A program made the translations under genes and the position numbers. 64,000 bases of DNA from Utricularia gibba (Eukaryota > Streptophyta > Magnoliopsida > Lamiales > Lentibulariaceae): NCBI GenBank assembly GCA_002189035.1, contig NEEC01000009.1, positions 3,100,001-3,164,000 on the forward strand. Direction: 5' to 3'. The first letter of the stretch is position 1. Each line of letters starts with the position of its first letter. Below the pieces are notes generated by a model that was given only the letters and a program-made list of their open reading frames with translations, ran no database searches and had not been told where the DNA came from. Shown piece after piece: positions 46,240 to 57,572 of the stretch.

Positions 46240-48120
46240 GGCTACTGTATCTGCAGGTAGTCCTGTATGACTGCATCGCATACATTCCATCATTGTAATC
46301 CGTATAGCCCAATGAGTTCAATTTAGTAATTTAACTTGCTTTCAAGTAGCAGCTGATAAATTCCTAAGAATGCCATGCCTAACCCAAGATGACTGATGGT
46401 ATCTTTCACCTCTGTTTCCTCCCCATTCCCAACCCAACAGCTGAATTCCTGAAGCCTGAAGTCACCTGTTGGCCTATCTTGATGATGCAGCCTGCTAAAA
46501 CCAGACGACCAGATGATCCGGGGTTTGCAAAGGAATCCAAACAGTTTGTTCCTATACTCTAGGGGAACCAATATGTGGAGATCTCACTTGAGAACTCCGC
46601 ACACCTGATAGTATTTGTGACTTAAACTTGGTTCTCCCAAAAACCTGTGTCCTTAGCCCTTTTTTACTACACCGGGATTGTATCAGATTATATCTTTCAT
46701 TTGGTCAGCAGTTGTGTCTTTCATGATATTGCTTTTTTTTTTAATATTCCAGACTCTTTGCTGCTGTGCATTTACCCATAGCCATCCAACCCCTGTGGAC
46801 ATTGTTCAGTAGCCCGAGTGCAGTGAAAATTTCCGTGTTTGCTTTGTCTTCATTAATTCTGAATTGAAAGCATTACCTTCATTATAGGAACTATTTATTT
46901 TGCGGCATGTAGAATGCACATTCAAACTCTGAAAATAAATTACGTTTTTTTGTATGGGTTTCCAAGCTTGTTGGCTTACAAAGAGCAGGCATCACGTTGA
47001 TAAATCTCTTGGTAGATGCTGCCTTGTCTTTATTTTGAATGATCATTTTCACGGCATTTGGTGATAATCGATTTACTTGGATACCTTTACATATGCTTCT
47101 TTCTAGGTCACAGAATCCTTGCCCAGAGGGAAAGTGATTGGATCAGGTGAGTGTTCATTGCCTATTAAGTAGAAAGGTAAGTCCTTTAATTTTTACACAA
47201 ATTTCACTACCTGCATCAAAATCCCTTTGTTTCGGTAGGATTCTTGTAGTTCTTCATTCTCATGCATCAAAATCCCTTTGTTTTTCTTTTTTATTGCATG
47301 CTTGCGCTTGGTCCTTTTAGTATTTCATGATCTGAGGTGCAACTTGTTGATGCGTGGGGATCATTCTGTTGTGACTATGTAGTAAAAGGTTATATGTGCA
47401 CTAGACACCATGAGACAAGTTAAAGCTAGTGTCGTTGTATTCATGAAGTCTGTATACTTGTAGCATCTGCCATAGAGGGTTAGGCTTCTACTCGGTAGGA
47501 TGTTGGGGTTCTGGTTTTTTCTTTTTAACGTGCATGTCTGTATCTGGATTCTGAACCCGTAATCTTGTTCGTTGTTGTATTCCTGTTGCTCCGGTTGGAG
47601 TAGATAGAGTAAATAACATTACATGTTGAAAATGGTAGACAAGTCACTCAGAAGTTCGTGGAAGGATATCTGAAAATGCACATGCACCCAAATGGGTTTA
47701 TTCTTGTTCTTCATGATTGCACAAATGCCACAGATGCTGCCCACAAGAGAATTAATTCTCCCTGAACAACTGGTTTGCCGAGCCTTCATTCATGATTGCA
47801 ATGGCGCCGGTTGAATTGGAAGGCTCGCAGCTTTCCAAACCTGCCAATCAATACAAAGAAAATTGATCATTTTAACAATTATTTTTTGGTCACATAAAAC
47901 GATCATATGACAAAAATGGGGTACTTTTTAGAATAAGGAATTTTCAAATGGGGATTGCAGTATATAAAATAAAGAAGGTAGAAACATTATTTTTTAAGGG
48001 GAAATGCAGAGGGTGTTTTGCGTGAAATAATCTCTTTATTGAACTGAGGTTTTGCGTAAAAAACCGGTGGGGTAATTTAGGAATTTCACCCTGGGTGCCT
48101 GCTGCACCCTAGGCTCCATG
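46240..48120. other. KH gene 3' flank and intergenic DNA
   Basis: About 1.9 kb. A piece at 47107-47148 is bounded by good splice signals (CTAG and GTGAGT) and could be an alternative KH-gene exon, but nothing confirms it. Otherwise nothing is recognisable. Confidence 0.4.
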
Positions 48121-49330
48121 TTATAAATAGAAACGTTGACGGCGGAGAAGCAGCAGCGCCGTAGGCCGAGCGCTTCCCCCGTGAAAGAAGGGGTGGCGTG
48201 GTATTCCACGGGAGAGGTTTATATCGTGGCGCACGTATGTGCGATCGGCGCAAACTATATCTTCGGGGTACAACGGCCGCTGTGCTGCTTTAGTTTTGCA
48301 GTAAAACAGCGACAGGATTGCCCTACATTCTCGCATTTTTATCCTCTTGTCTTCGGTTTTCTCAAGATGAATGAAAAACTTTGAATTACCGTTTTTCTGT
48401 GTTTCTTTTAACTTGGCGCAGAAAGGGTTTTAGGCCCTCGATGCGCCAATTGTGGCGGGGCTTGTCGTTTGTCTTTGGAAGCGTTTCATGATCAGCTAGT
48501 AAAAGATTCGAAATACTTTTTGAGGGTAAGATTTGTTGTGCGTGGCTGTTGCTTATTTAATCGCTTCCAGATGTCATCTTGTCTGGGGGTTTTCGCTTGC
48601 AAGGTTTGTAGGGGGTTAAGGTTTATTTTGTTGATGCTTTCTTGGTGGGCTTTCCCTGAATTTGTTCATGTACTTGGTTTGTTTCCTATGGTCAAGAAAA
48701 TAAATAAAGATAGTTCATGTCATTTTGTATTTACTTTCACTGGTACAATTCCTTGAAGGGCCAGAAAAATGCAGTTGAGACAACAGCTCTTCATGTCCTT
48801 TTGTTTGAAAATCATGCCTCAATTCGCCCCTCTTTCATACAGAGAATTTCCGGCATCTGATTGGTGCCTTTGAACTCTTGAGCTGCATTATTCAGAGGTT
48901 TTGCATGATCGGAATCTGCCTGGCTACTGTGCTTCCCGGTTGGGATATGGTGGTTGCGCTTTCCCTCGTATGTATCGTCATATCCCCATGTTGCTCCTCT
49001 GACATGTTTTCGTAGGTTGCATTCAGCATATGTTCATCTGCAGAAGATTAACGAGCTAAATGCCAAGGTAGAACTAGTTGCGATGTTATAATGTTCTTTT
49101 TATACATCTTACAGTGATGCTGCTTCAGGTAATAGCACCTTGGATGTCTTTTCCCCTTCACTAGTTTCTCCGTCTGTATCCATCATTTCGAGTTGCACCC
49201 CATCCTGTAAGCCAAATGAAGCGAGCTCTCAACATACAAACATCAGATCAGGACTCAGGAATAAAGAACTCTTTGCATCAGGTCAGCCACCCCCGCCTCG
49301 TCAACATTTGTATACATGATGAATCTCGAC
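48121..49330 (+). other. Possible spliced transcript of unknown nature
   Basis: A TATAAATA box at 48122-48129 is followed by GC-richer sequence and three exon-like pieces with reasonable splice signals: about 48421-48529 (contains RCANCGGACRLSLEAFHDQL), 49016-49066 (LHSAYVHLQKINELNAK) and from 49114 (a serine/proline-rich open stretch ending ...PPPPRQHLYT). The pieces do not join into one frame that I can defend, and there is no ATG in the first 200 bases after the TATA box apart from short frames. It may be a non-coding RNA, a gene broken by base errors like its neighbours, or chance. I do not recognise any family. Confidence 0.25.
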
Positions 49331-49766
49331 TAGCCAAAGCCATGGATTTTCCCTTCTCTTCTGATTGATTCTTCCTCACAGAACACTTAACATGTGAACA
49401 ACAGTTGTAGCAGCTCCAGAACATTACTGTAACACGGCTCTCTGAACTTAGTGAGGCTCTGATGTCTGTATTCTAATGTTTACATGAAACAGTTGAATAT
49501 CGAAACTTACCACTCATTGGCTCGTAGATGATCCAATCGACCATGGGCTGTTAATGGGTCGACCAAGACTCAACTTAACGGGCCCAAATGATTGCGATTT
49601 CTACTATGCATTTTTTTCCCCATATTTTAGGGTTACCGCAACCCTAAAATTTGGGACAGCACCACGTACGGTCATGTTTGCACCGCGTCGTCATATCGAG
49701 CCTACGTGTGCCCGTTCAATTCGGATATGAAGCACAGCCAGTAACAAAGTCGCAGCAGCAGTCGCC
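49331..49766. promoter_or_regulatory. Upstream region of the LEA14-like gene
   Basis: Contains GGGCCC near 49580, a telo-box-like AACCCTAAA at 49640-49648, and an ACGTG core (CTACGTGTG, 49704-49708) about 60 bp before the ATG. The last is an ABA-response-like element, fitting a dehydration-linked gene. All are short motifs, so the call is tentative. Confidence 0.35.
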
Positions 49767-50279
49767 ATGGATCTGCTGGAGCACGCGAAGAAGTTCATCG
49801 CGCAGAAGATCTCGGACTTGCCGAAGCCGGAGGCCTCACTCACCGACGTGGATTTCAAGGGTCTCGGCCTCGACGGCATAACTCTCCTCGCCAAAGTCGC
49901 CGTCTCCAATCCGTACTCCGTCCCCATCCCCATCTGCGAAATCGCCTACGTCTTCAAGAGCGTCGACCGCAACGTCGCCACCGGGACCATACCGGACCCC
50001 GGATCCCTAGCCGCGAACGACAAAACGATGCTCGATGTCACGGTGAAGGTCCCGCACAGCGCCGTCATCAGCCTCGTTCGCGATATCGGCGCCGATTGGG
50101 ACATCGATTATCTGCTGGAGCTAGGGCTCATCATCGATCTCCCCTTGATCGGAAACATTACGATCCCTGTGTCCTACCCCGGCGTCATGAAACTACCTTC
50201 CATCACCGACTTGTTCTTCGGAAAATCACCCGAGGAAGTGGAGAAAGACAAGGAAGCACTGCAGCTGGAGAAACAATGA
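49767..50279 (+). CDS. LEA14: LEA14-like late embryogenesis abundant protein (LEA_2 / WHy domain)
   Basis: Single open frame of 170 residues, a little longer than the 151 of Arabidopsis LEA14. LEA_2 proteins are folded, non-glycine-rich members of the LEA group, cytosolic, and induced by drought, salt or light stress. Seen: the N-terminal helix MDLLEHAKKFIAQKISDLPK, then the WHy-type beta-sandwich with VAVSNPYSVPIPICEIAYVF, GTIPDPGSLAANDKTMLDVT and GADWDIDYLLELGLIIDLP. The C-terminal charged tail (SPEEVEKDKEALQLEKQ) is extra. Codon use is strongly GC-rich compared with the flanking KH and FLIP genes. It converges on FLIP with about 350 bp between the stops. Confidence 0.92.
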   Translation: MDLLEHAKKFIAQKISDLPKPEASLTDVDFKGLGLDGITLLAKVAVSNPYSVPIPICEIAYVFKSVDRNVATGTIPDPGSLAANDKTMLDVTVKVPHSAVISLVRDIGADWDIDYLLELGLIIDLPLIGNITIPVSYPGVMKLPSITDLFFGKSPEEVEKDKEALQLEKQ

Positions 50280-50625
50280 GGTTGAGTTTGACTTTTGTTG
50301 ACTTAGGTAATCCCTGGTAACTTCCCTTGCTTTGCGTGCTGTGTTTGGGAATAATTCAATATTTAAGAAAAACTACTCTACATGATTTAAAATCTCTCAA
50401 TTTTTCACCTTAATGATTAAGAGATAAGTAAAATTTGTAAATAATCCCGATATTTACCTCATGCCTCTTGATGTATTAGGCTTGAACAAAGCCCACATTT
50501 AGCCAATCACAGATCACTTCGTGCCAAGGCCAGTGCCTGACTGGCACAAAAGATACCTATTTCGCATTAGTTTTGAAAAAAAAAAAGTGAAAAGGGACTT
50601 TGAAACTAACCTTTGGAATTGGGCA

Positions 50626-53600
50626 CTAGCCAGTTTCTGCGAGGCTAGCCAAGTGTGCGATAGCATCTTCAAGCAGGGAGAAGTGGGTGAGGAAAGTTTG
50701 TTCAACGTCGCTTGGTTCATGCTGATGCTGCCATTCAGACAGCCCATCACCCATTATCTTTAACCCACTTTGTAGTAATTCGACTCCCCTACAGATTTTG
50801 TCTGGGAATTTCCTCTTCTTGCCGCACTGTTTCATGGCTTCAGTATCCATCCTCGGATGCGGCGGATCACGTTTGCACTTGCTTCTTACATTCTCCTTGA
50901 GAATCTGGCTCTCTCTGAGAAGCAGGGATACGAGTTCTGGACTAGCTTGTACTGAAGGGGTGGCCATGTCCTTCTCAAGAACGGTCTTCAACTCCGTCAT
51001 GAAACCATCTTCCTCTGCTACCTTACCTGACGCCCGGTCGAATGCAAGAGCGGCATCTTGGGGAACGAATCGCCATAACTCGTTGCAAGAGGTGTGAGCA
51101 GCGAAATATCCGAAAGCGGTGATCGCAAGGTGAACGAATGCCCAGTGACGCTCCCTTAGTAGCATGTGGTAGAGCTCCCAAGCAGCACAACTCCTGGCGC
51201 TTTCCCTGCTGTCTGGCAAGTCAACATGAGCAAGACCAGCCATGAAATTAGCGAGATTGGGCTTGCAGGTGAACAGCTGAGCATCTGATGCAGCTGTTTT
51301 TGATATGAAGAGGTCTTGAAGCTCCAAAATGACTTGTTCCATTTCATCAAATGAATAGAGGTGCTTCACGTTGGAAATGATGCCTAGCAGTTGGCCGAGG
51401 ATCTTTCGACAGTTATCTCGGACTCTCTCTTCTTCTGTAGTTCTGTACTTTCGAATAACAGCCACCAGGAACTTCAGGGTGCGGATGTCGGTGTCAGATA
51501 AACTTACCTCACTGAATAACAGACAAGGCAAAGAAACAAACCAGATCAACAAAAAAAAAAAGAAAAAACGTTTCAAACCTAACTTTCAAGTCATTTCCAT
51601 GGCATAGAAAGCATACCGAGACTCCAGTGAGGCACACATGGCAAACACTGGTGCACCGTAGGTCTCGGGATCACCGACTGAAGACAAGGGGCATTCGGTA
51701 CCCTCGAGGAAATTATAATACTGAGCAATTATTCTCTGCTTAGCTGTATTTCTGATACTTTCTGTTAGCGAGTTCAGTGGAAACCCCTCCATGAGCAGTG
51801 CTACAAACACATTAGCTGAATATTCATGATCTATGTCATCAAACAATGCTAAATAAACTTGATCAGCAACGCATTTGGGGCCAAGAGTTGCAAGACGGCA
51901 GACAAATCGTGCCGCTTTCCTTAATGGCCTCTCTGGAAAATGTACTGATTCTCCAGATGCTAGTTTCAAAAGCATGCATTGTTTGTCAATCACTTCCTTC
52001 ACCATATCAGGTTCAGCATGTCGTAGAAGAAAGCACCAAAGTTCAGTTACAACATCACAGCAAAGAAAGTGAGGGTGGAAAATGTTTTCTACCAAGAAGG
52101 ATTCCACCTCAACCCATGCCGGAGTAGATGAAACTACTACCATGAATATCTTGAGCGAATGAAGAAGAGAGCAAAACATGGGTTGGTAAATCATCTCCTG
52201 ATCTTGGATAGAACCATATAGAGTAGGAATATGCAAAACGAATGTAGAGCAATATATCCTTTCTTCCATAAGCATGTCTAGAAGCCATCCAAGCTTTCTG
52301 GCGATGCCCAGTTGAACATGACCTTCAAGATCAGGAGCACATGACAAAAGGTTAATAAATAGTGCCATTCGGCCAAGGGAGAGCATGGTTTCCTTTCTGA
52401 CAGCATCAGAGTTCACTGAATATAACGCATCTAGCAAAAAAAGATTCCTTGTGAGGATGCTCTCAGCCTCAGAGCACATATCACTTTCTTCACCAAATAA
52501 CCACTCCAGAATTCGGAATTTATTTTCTACCTTCAGCTGAGCTGAGTTCACTAAGGAGTTGAACAAGTGCATGGATGTTGGTTCCAGGACTTCCAATAAT
52601 CCCAAGCTCACGGAATTCAAGTGTTCTTCCATGCTGAGCGAGATTCTGAAGATAAGTATCATGATAACACAGAGAACTATCTCTTTGTACGCAAGAAGAG
52701 CGGAGCTTGGATGTTGCGATATAATTCGTACAGCATTAATCAGATAGAATTTAACTGGAAGAAAACTTCTCTTGGCTTCTGTAACAGAAACTTTCTCCAT
52801 CTCCGATGATGAATATGTCTCAGCAGCACATCCTAGAGCATCACTCGCTAAAGAAATCAGATTCAAAATTATTCCTTTTATGTTCATCTTGGCTCCAATA
52901 GCAGATTTTCCATATTGAAGCAATGAAACTACACCTTTCCATGACACATTAAGCAGACCTACTAGACCACCACCATTATTGGCCGCAACAGTCCCCAATT
53001 CACATAATTTTTCAATGATGCACTTAGAAATAAGGATAACATTGTTTCTATATTCAGTCTCCTTGTCATCGATTGTACCTCCAACTTCTTTGCCCTCGCA
53101 GATATCCCACTTGACACCGTCACAGTACACAATGCACAAACGAATGGCAGCAGACAGGGTTGATTGCGCTTCCTTGAATACTTCCGGACCTAAAATCTGA
53201 ACACGAACAAAAGAGAAAAAAATATTGTAAGATTGATCTAGCTCATACATCATCGAATCGTGAAAGAGAAGTTTTATTTCCTAAACTATACAATGATCAT
53301 ACCGCATTAAGGAAAGCAGAATGCAATGTCATACCTTTACTTCACATGCGTCTTCAATTAACGTGAACTGCTCTGAAATAAAATTCTGAAGACTGCTTAT
53401 TAATTCACTGTCGATGGAAGCAGCATATCTTGCGAAAACCGTGAAGGTGGCAGTAGCATAGTTAAGCAAGTCGGAAATCAACTGAAAAGCAGTTCAGCAA
53501 GGTCATAAGATATGTGGTAGGTGGTTTGGTTATTTGCTCCCAAAGTCAATAGTATGAAGCAAATGAATCCTGATAAAGTGCGTAATAAAGGGGAGGGAGA

Positions 53601-54594
53601 GAAGGGAAGAGAAAAAAGGCCACCACATGGAATAACAAAAAAATAAAACAGATACCATCCTCAAATTTTACTTGAAAACGAAAATTAGCTTCAACTCTAT
53701 GATTCTTACAGAAGATATGAAAGAGATCAAAAAACGGCATTAACCTGATAAAATAAAGTAGAATGCTCTTCCTCCTGGGAATCTTCTGATGACATTAATG
53801 TCATTTTCAAATGCTTTCTGCACCATACGCTTGACTATTGAAATATGGATCAGTAATGTGTTAAATTCATTCTTATGGAATTGAAGATACAATGGCATGA
53901 ACTAACCTTAGTCCCAAGCACGAGAAACTCTAGTAGGCAACCTGATATGTCACACTGCAAGTACTTTGCAGCTAACTAAGAATAGACTTGTTTAATTTAC
54001 ACTGAGATGCATCCAAACAAGTGAAATCTTCCCATAAAATCTCAAAGTGTCAAGGAAACAAGCATGCATAATACACGGAAAACGAACATGTTGAAGAAAT
54101 GTCAGGAAACGTGTGCATTTAAACAAGTTTGCATCCCCTAAAACATGTAATGTGAAATTAAGACAACAATCAAATGATATCGAATCGAAGTACCATTTCT
54201 TTAAATGAAATAGCCATGAATAATCTTCATCCCTGATGAAGATAACCTCCTAATGGACAAGAACCGGGTGGGGGTAACATAAAAATGCCAGGTCTATTCA
54301 AATGCAATAGGATACTGTTAAAGAATCGACTAGGTATTTAGCTGACGTCTTCTCATTGACTTCCAATTTCTCTAATTCCTGAATCAATTGCACGCGATTC
54401 TCCACAACCTGAACGTATTTTTAGAATTAAACATCGAAACAGTAGAATATTGAACATGAAACTCAAATGTGCAACAAAACATGATGAAATCAAAATGAAG
54501 ACGAAAAAGAACGCAATTCGTAAACAACTGCCTCTGCAGAAACGATGGCATCAAGCATGGTCTTCAACTCCCCATCGGAACTCGCGCAATCCAT
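50626..54594 (-). CDS. FLIP: FLIP/FIRRM-like protein (FIGNL1 partner, DUF4487)
   Basis: Seven exons on the minus strand: 54529-54594, 54316-54408, 53907-53954, 53745-53813, 53335-53481, 51617-53196 and 50626-51511, giving 962 residues in one frame. Arabidopsis FLIP (human FIRRM/C1orf112) forms a complex with the AAA-ATPase FIGNL1 that limits RAD51/DMC1 strand invasion, restricting meiotic crossovers. The protein looks like an all-helical repeat. Stretches I recall as conserved include AWELYHMLLRERHWAFVHLA, AFGYFAAHTSCNELWRFVPQ and LGRMALFINLLSC. The N-terminus MDCASSDGELKTMLDAIVSA is short and plausible. A basic stretch (CGKKRKFPDK) near the C-terminus could be a nuclear signal. Family assignment rests on memory of the orthologue, hence moderate certainty. 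Exon 1 uses donor GTTGTT, which is weak. Confidence 0.75.
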
Positions 54595-56048
54595 TCCCGC
54601 GGCTTCCACGCGCTTCGTCCTACTCAGGCTTCAGATTCTCTCCGTTCCGAAAAAAAATCCCCAAGGCAGCTTGCTGCTGCAATTTTACTCTCCTCGCTTT
54701 CCCGCCAAAATGGAATGGGAAACCTTTTCTTTTAGAAATGACACCTTTTTTAATATTTTAATTCCCTATAATTAATCGAATTTCATAAAGTAACACAGCA
54801 CAACAATAAACAATCCATGAGCGTACCTAACAACTTATAAACATAAATGGAATTTATGTATGTTGATTAATATTTAAAAAATAATAATATTTTCTTAATT
54901 CGTCAATATATTTCTTATTAAAAAATATCAAAATCTGATCAAATTACAATTGGATCATAATTTATTTTTTATATTTTAAAATGATCATAATCACTATTAC
55001 GATCATTCATGATTCAATCACAATTAAATCGTAATCTTTAGAATACTGCATATGAGTGACATAGGAAAAAACCCAATGTAATTTTGATTTTTTATCCTTA
55101 ATATTATTTTTTTGATTTTAAAATATAGTAGATAATTAATTTGTAATGACACTTTTTGGTGTGGGGATGAATAGGGCCAATTAAAGCCCCACAACACCAT
55201 AATAAAGGCGTTTTAATATTGTATTGAAAATGAAAATCAAGTAACACATTCACTAATCCCAATCTTATTTATTAATAGCGCATTATTTTGTAATTATGTT
55301 GGATAAGGATTGAATATAAGCAGATTGCGATGGCAGCAATGGCTACTGCAAGCTAACATGGCCACTTGACATGGCCGGAGAGGCACCTTTTCCCTTCATC
55401 AATATCCATTGTGAGACAGCGATGCCAAAAAGGGGTGACGAGGTTCGGACCGGCCAACCATCGTAGATCCCCCAAGCACCGTCTTTTTGCACAGCATACG
55501 ACAACACACACATGCCCCTACTTGCGAGGAGCGATGGATGTGGCCAACCACTTACCCTTTATGTGATCTTATCTGTTTTATTGCAAGCTGGGACCTCGGC
55601 TCATCCCTAGTGTCTTGTCTTGGGAAAAGACAGGCGACGAGGTCTGATCTTCTTCGTTGAAGTGTGTTTTGAACGGGAATAACTGTAAAAAAGCAGAAGA
55701 GCTCGAGGTTTGTAAAGTAACATGTTTGTATTATTAGCCTTCTGTATTCTGTGTACAACTGAACCGTTGAGGAGGTTCACACTGCAAGCTTACAAACCTA
55801 AAGATACCAGAAACACCATGTGTGTTTGCTGTAAGGACAACTTTGTACAAGTACAAATGACTCGGCATACAAAGCTGCAAAGAAGAAATGTTGGACAACA
55901 CTTCTGAGACCTGTTTCTGTGGATGGGTTTTTCCCTTTCAGCTGAAGCAGGCCCGAGGTTGCACAAGCTGTGTCCTGTCCTTGGAGGACATCTCTGTATG
56001 TTTTTCTGTTGCAATAACAAGTGTTCACTATGTATATGTCTTTATTTA
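54595..56048. other. FLIP promoter and pectate lyase 3' flank
   Basis: About 1.45 kb. The FLIP-proximal 120 bp hold an E2F-like site (separate entry). From 54780 to 55350 the DNA is extremely AT-rich. Open frames at 55366-55566 and 55722-55907 have no recognisable similarity. Confidence 0.5.
54698..54710 (-). promoter_or_regulatory. E2F-like site in the FLIP promoter
   Basis: TTTCCCGCCAAAA on the plus strand (TTTTGGCGGGAAA on the gene's strand) lies 104-116 bp upstream of the FLIP ATG. It matches the E2F/DP consensus seen in plant S-phase and DNA-repair promoters. Confidence 0.55.
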
Positions 56049-57572
56049 CTAGCACTGGCTGCCTGGGAAGCAAACCAGGGCTCCAGCCCCTGTAGTTAGC
56101 GAGCCAACAAGCTGGGAAGATTTGGCACCCAAGCTTGAAGCTCTGGCGTAGGTGGCTGAGGCGCCAGCTCCAGATTGGACAAAGTAAGCTCCATTGAGCA
56201 TCAGATCACCGTCTGATCTCCAATTCCAGTTCTTCCAAACACCCTCTACGTCATCTGCTCTCCTCGTTACCTGATCCAAACCAGATCGTGAATTAAATGT
56301 TTTCCATAGTAATAAACGCCAAGACAAGGAAATGACTTACTTCTTTGGTGAAAGGGTTGAATGAGGCGAGAAATCTGTTCCCTTGGCTGTTGATGGTAGG
56401 CTCTGCACTTCCACCAATAGCATACATTTCCCAGTGAGTATAGTCATTGTTCACAACATGGAAGTATCCATGTCTGCACCTTGGCATCCTCTGCATGAGC
56501 TTCTCCCCAAAGTGGTTGAAAGCTATGGTTGCCTGCATCTGCTTGTCCTTTACATAAGAATCGCTGTGTCCCAACAGCATAACCTCGTTGTGATCTGTGA
56601 AATAGTTATTGGAGATCGTCAGCGCGGTGGATCCCAGGACGGCGTCGACGAGGCCGTCGGCGGACCGGGCGAGCGAGTTATGATCCACCCACACATAGCT
56701 GGAGCCGAAGATGGAGATGGCATCCCCATCCGCCATAGTTCTCCAGCCATAGTGAGAAGGCGAGCTTCTCACCATGGCATTCCCCGTTGGCACACAGTCA
56801 TGAACGTGTAGCCCATGAATGATGACATGGGAGATGAACTGCAGAGTGATGCATGCTCCATATGCGATATGCACATTTGCGCCCGACCGTCTATTGTCTT
56901 GAAGCTGTTCATAAGCAGCTCCTGCTTCAGTGTAATAACCATGTCACGCTCGAAGATGATCCACAGGGGCTCCTCCTGAATAACGGCATGCCGGAGCGTC
57001 CCGGGGCGAGGGGTCACCGGGTCGTCGTCACTCGGATCCGTGACGACATAGTACTGACCATCACGGCCGCCGATGGCGTTCCGGCCGAATCCGATGCCGC
57101 AGTCTGCGAGCTGCTTCCTGTTGTCATGCCAGTTTGGATCACACCTCCAGCAATCGTCAATAGGGTTCCCTGTTCCACAGGAGAAGTACCCCAGCCTTCG
57201 CCTCTGCGTGTCGTTTCTCTTTGCCCTGCATCATCAACATGCTTTCTTTATTGACATGTTTTCAATGAAGAAAGTGGTCGATCCGAGTCGAAAATAGCAG
57301 CACTCACATTTCAAGATTCACCATCTTTGCGATTCTTCCTTCATCTTGAACCTTTGTTGGGTTGGGAGATGTCTGCGGAGCCTCTTCTTCCTCGCAAGCT
57401 CTGAGAAGACAAAAACATAACAAAAAACAACCTTTCAGCGAGAGAAAAAACAGGATATCGCTGAATTCGAACACAAAAGAACACGCAATTACCCCAACTG
57501 TGATGCAAGAAGAACCGCGAAGACCAAGAAAAACAAGAACGAGAGCCATTTAGTGGAACACCACTGCCTCAT
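56049..57572 (-). CDS. Secreted pectate lyase, polysaccharide lyase family 1 (frame broken once)
   Basis: Cleaves de-esterified pectin by Ca2+-dependent beta-elimination in the cell wall. Four exons on the minus strand: 57493-57572, 57308-57400, 56341-57225 and 56049-56270. About 426 residues result if one missing base is allowed. A signal peptide ([20 protein letters not shown]) is followed by the plant-specific [20 protein letters not shown] and [19 protein letters not shown]. The core has [37 protein letters not shown] and the catalytic-Arg region [23 protein letters not shown] 57572, not the in-track frame at 57549, is chosen because only it gives a signal peptide and the phase needed for exon 2. 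Where most plant homologues have Cys-(Ala/Ser)-Asp-Gly, this protein has Ser-Ala-Asp-Gly. The frame breaks at 56882-56884. Confidence 0.92.

Noticed and set aside
50798-51097. Plus-strand 99-codon frame
   Set aside because: It is antisense to the conserved last exon of FLIP.
2757-54594. A functional cluster linking the growth or chromosome genes
   Set aside because: PRE with ABCB19, and SMC4 with FLIP, share themes only; they belong to unrelated families and nothing in the sequence ties their expression together.
56383-56811. Plus-strand 142-codon frame
   Set aside because: It is antisense to the catalytic exon of pectate lyase; length is due to GC-rich codons on the other strand.
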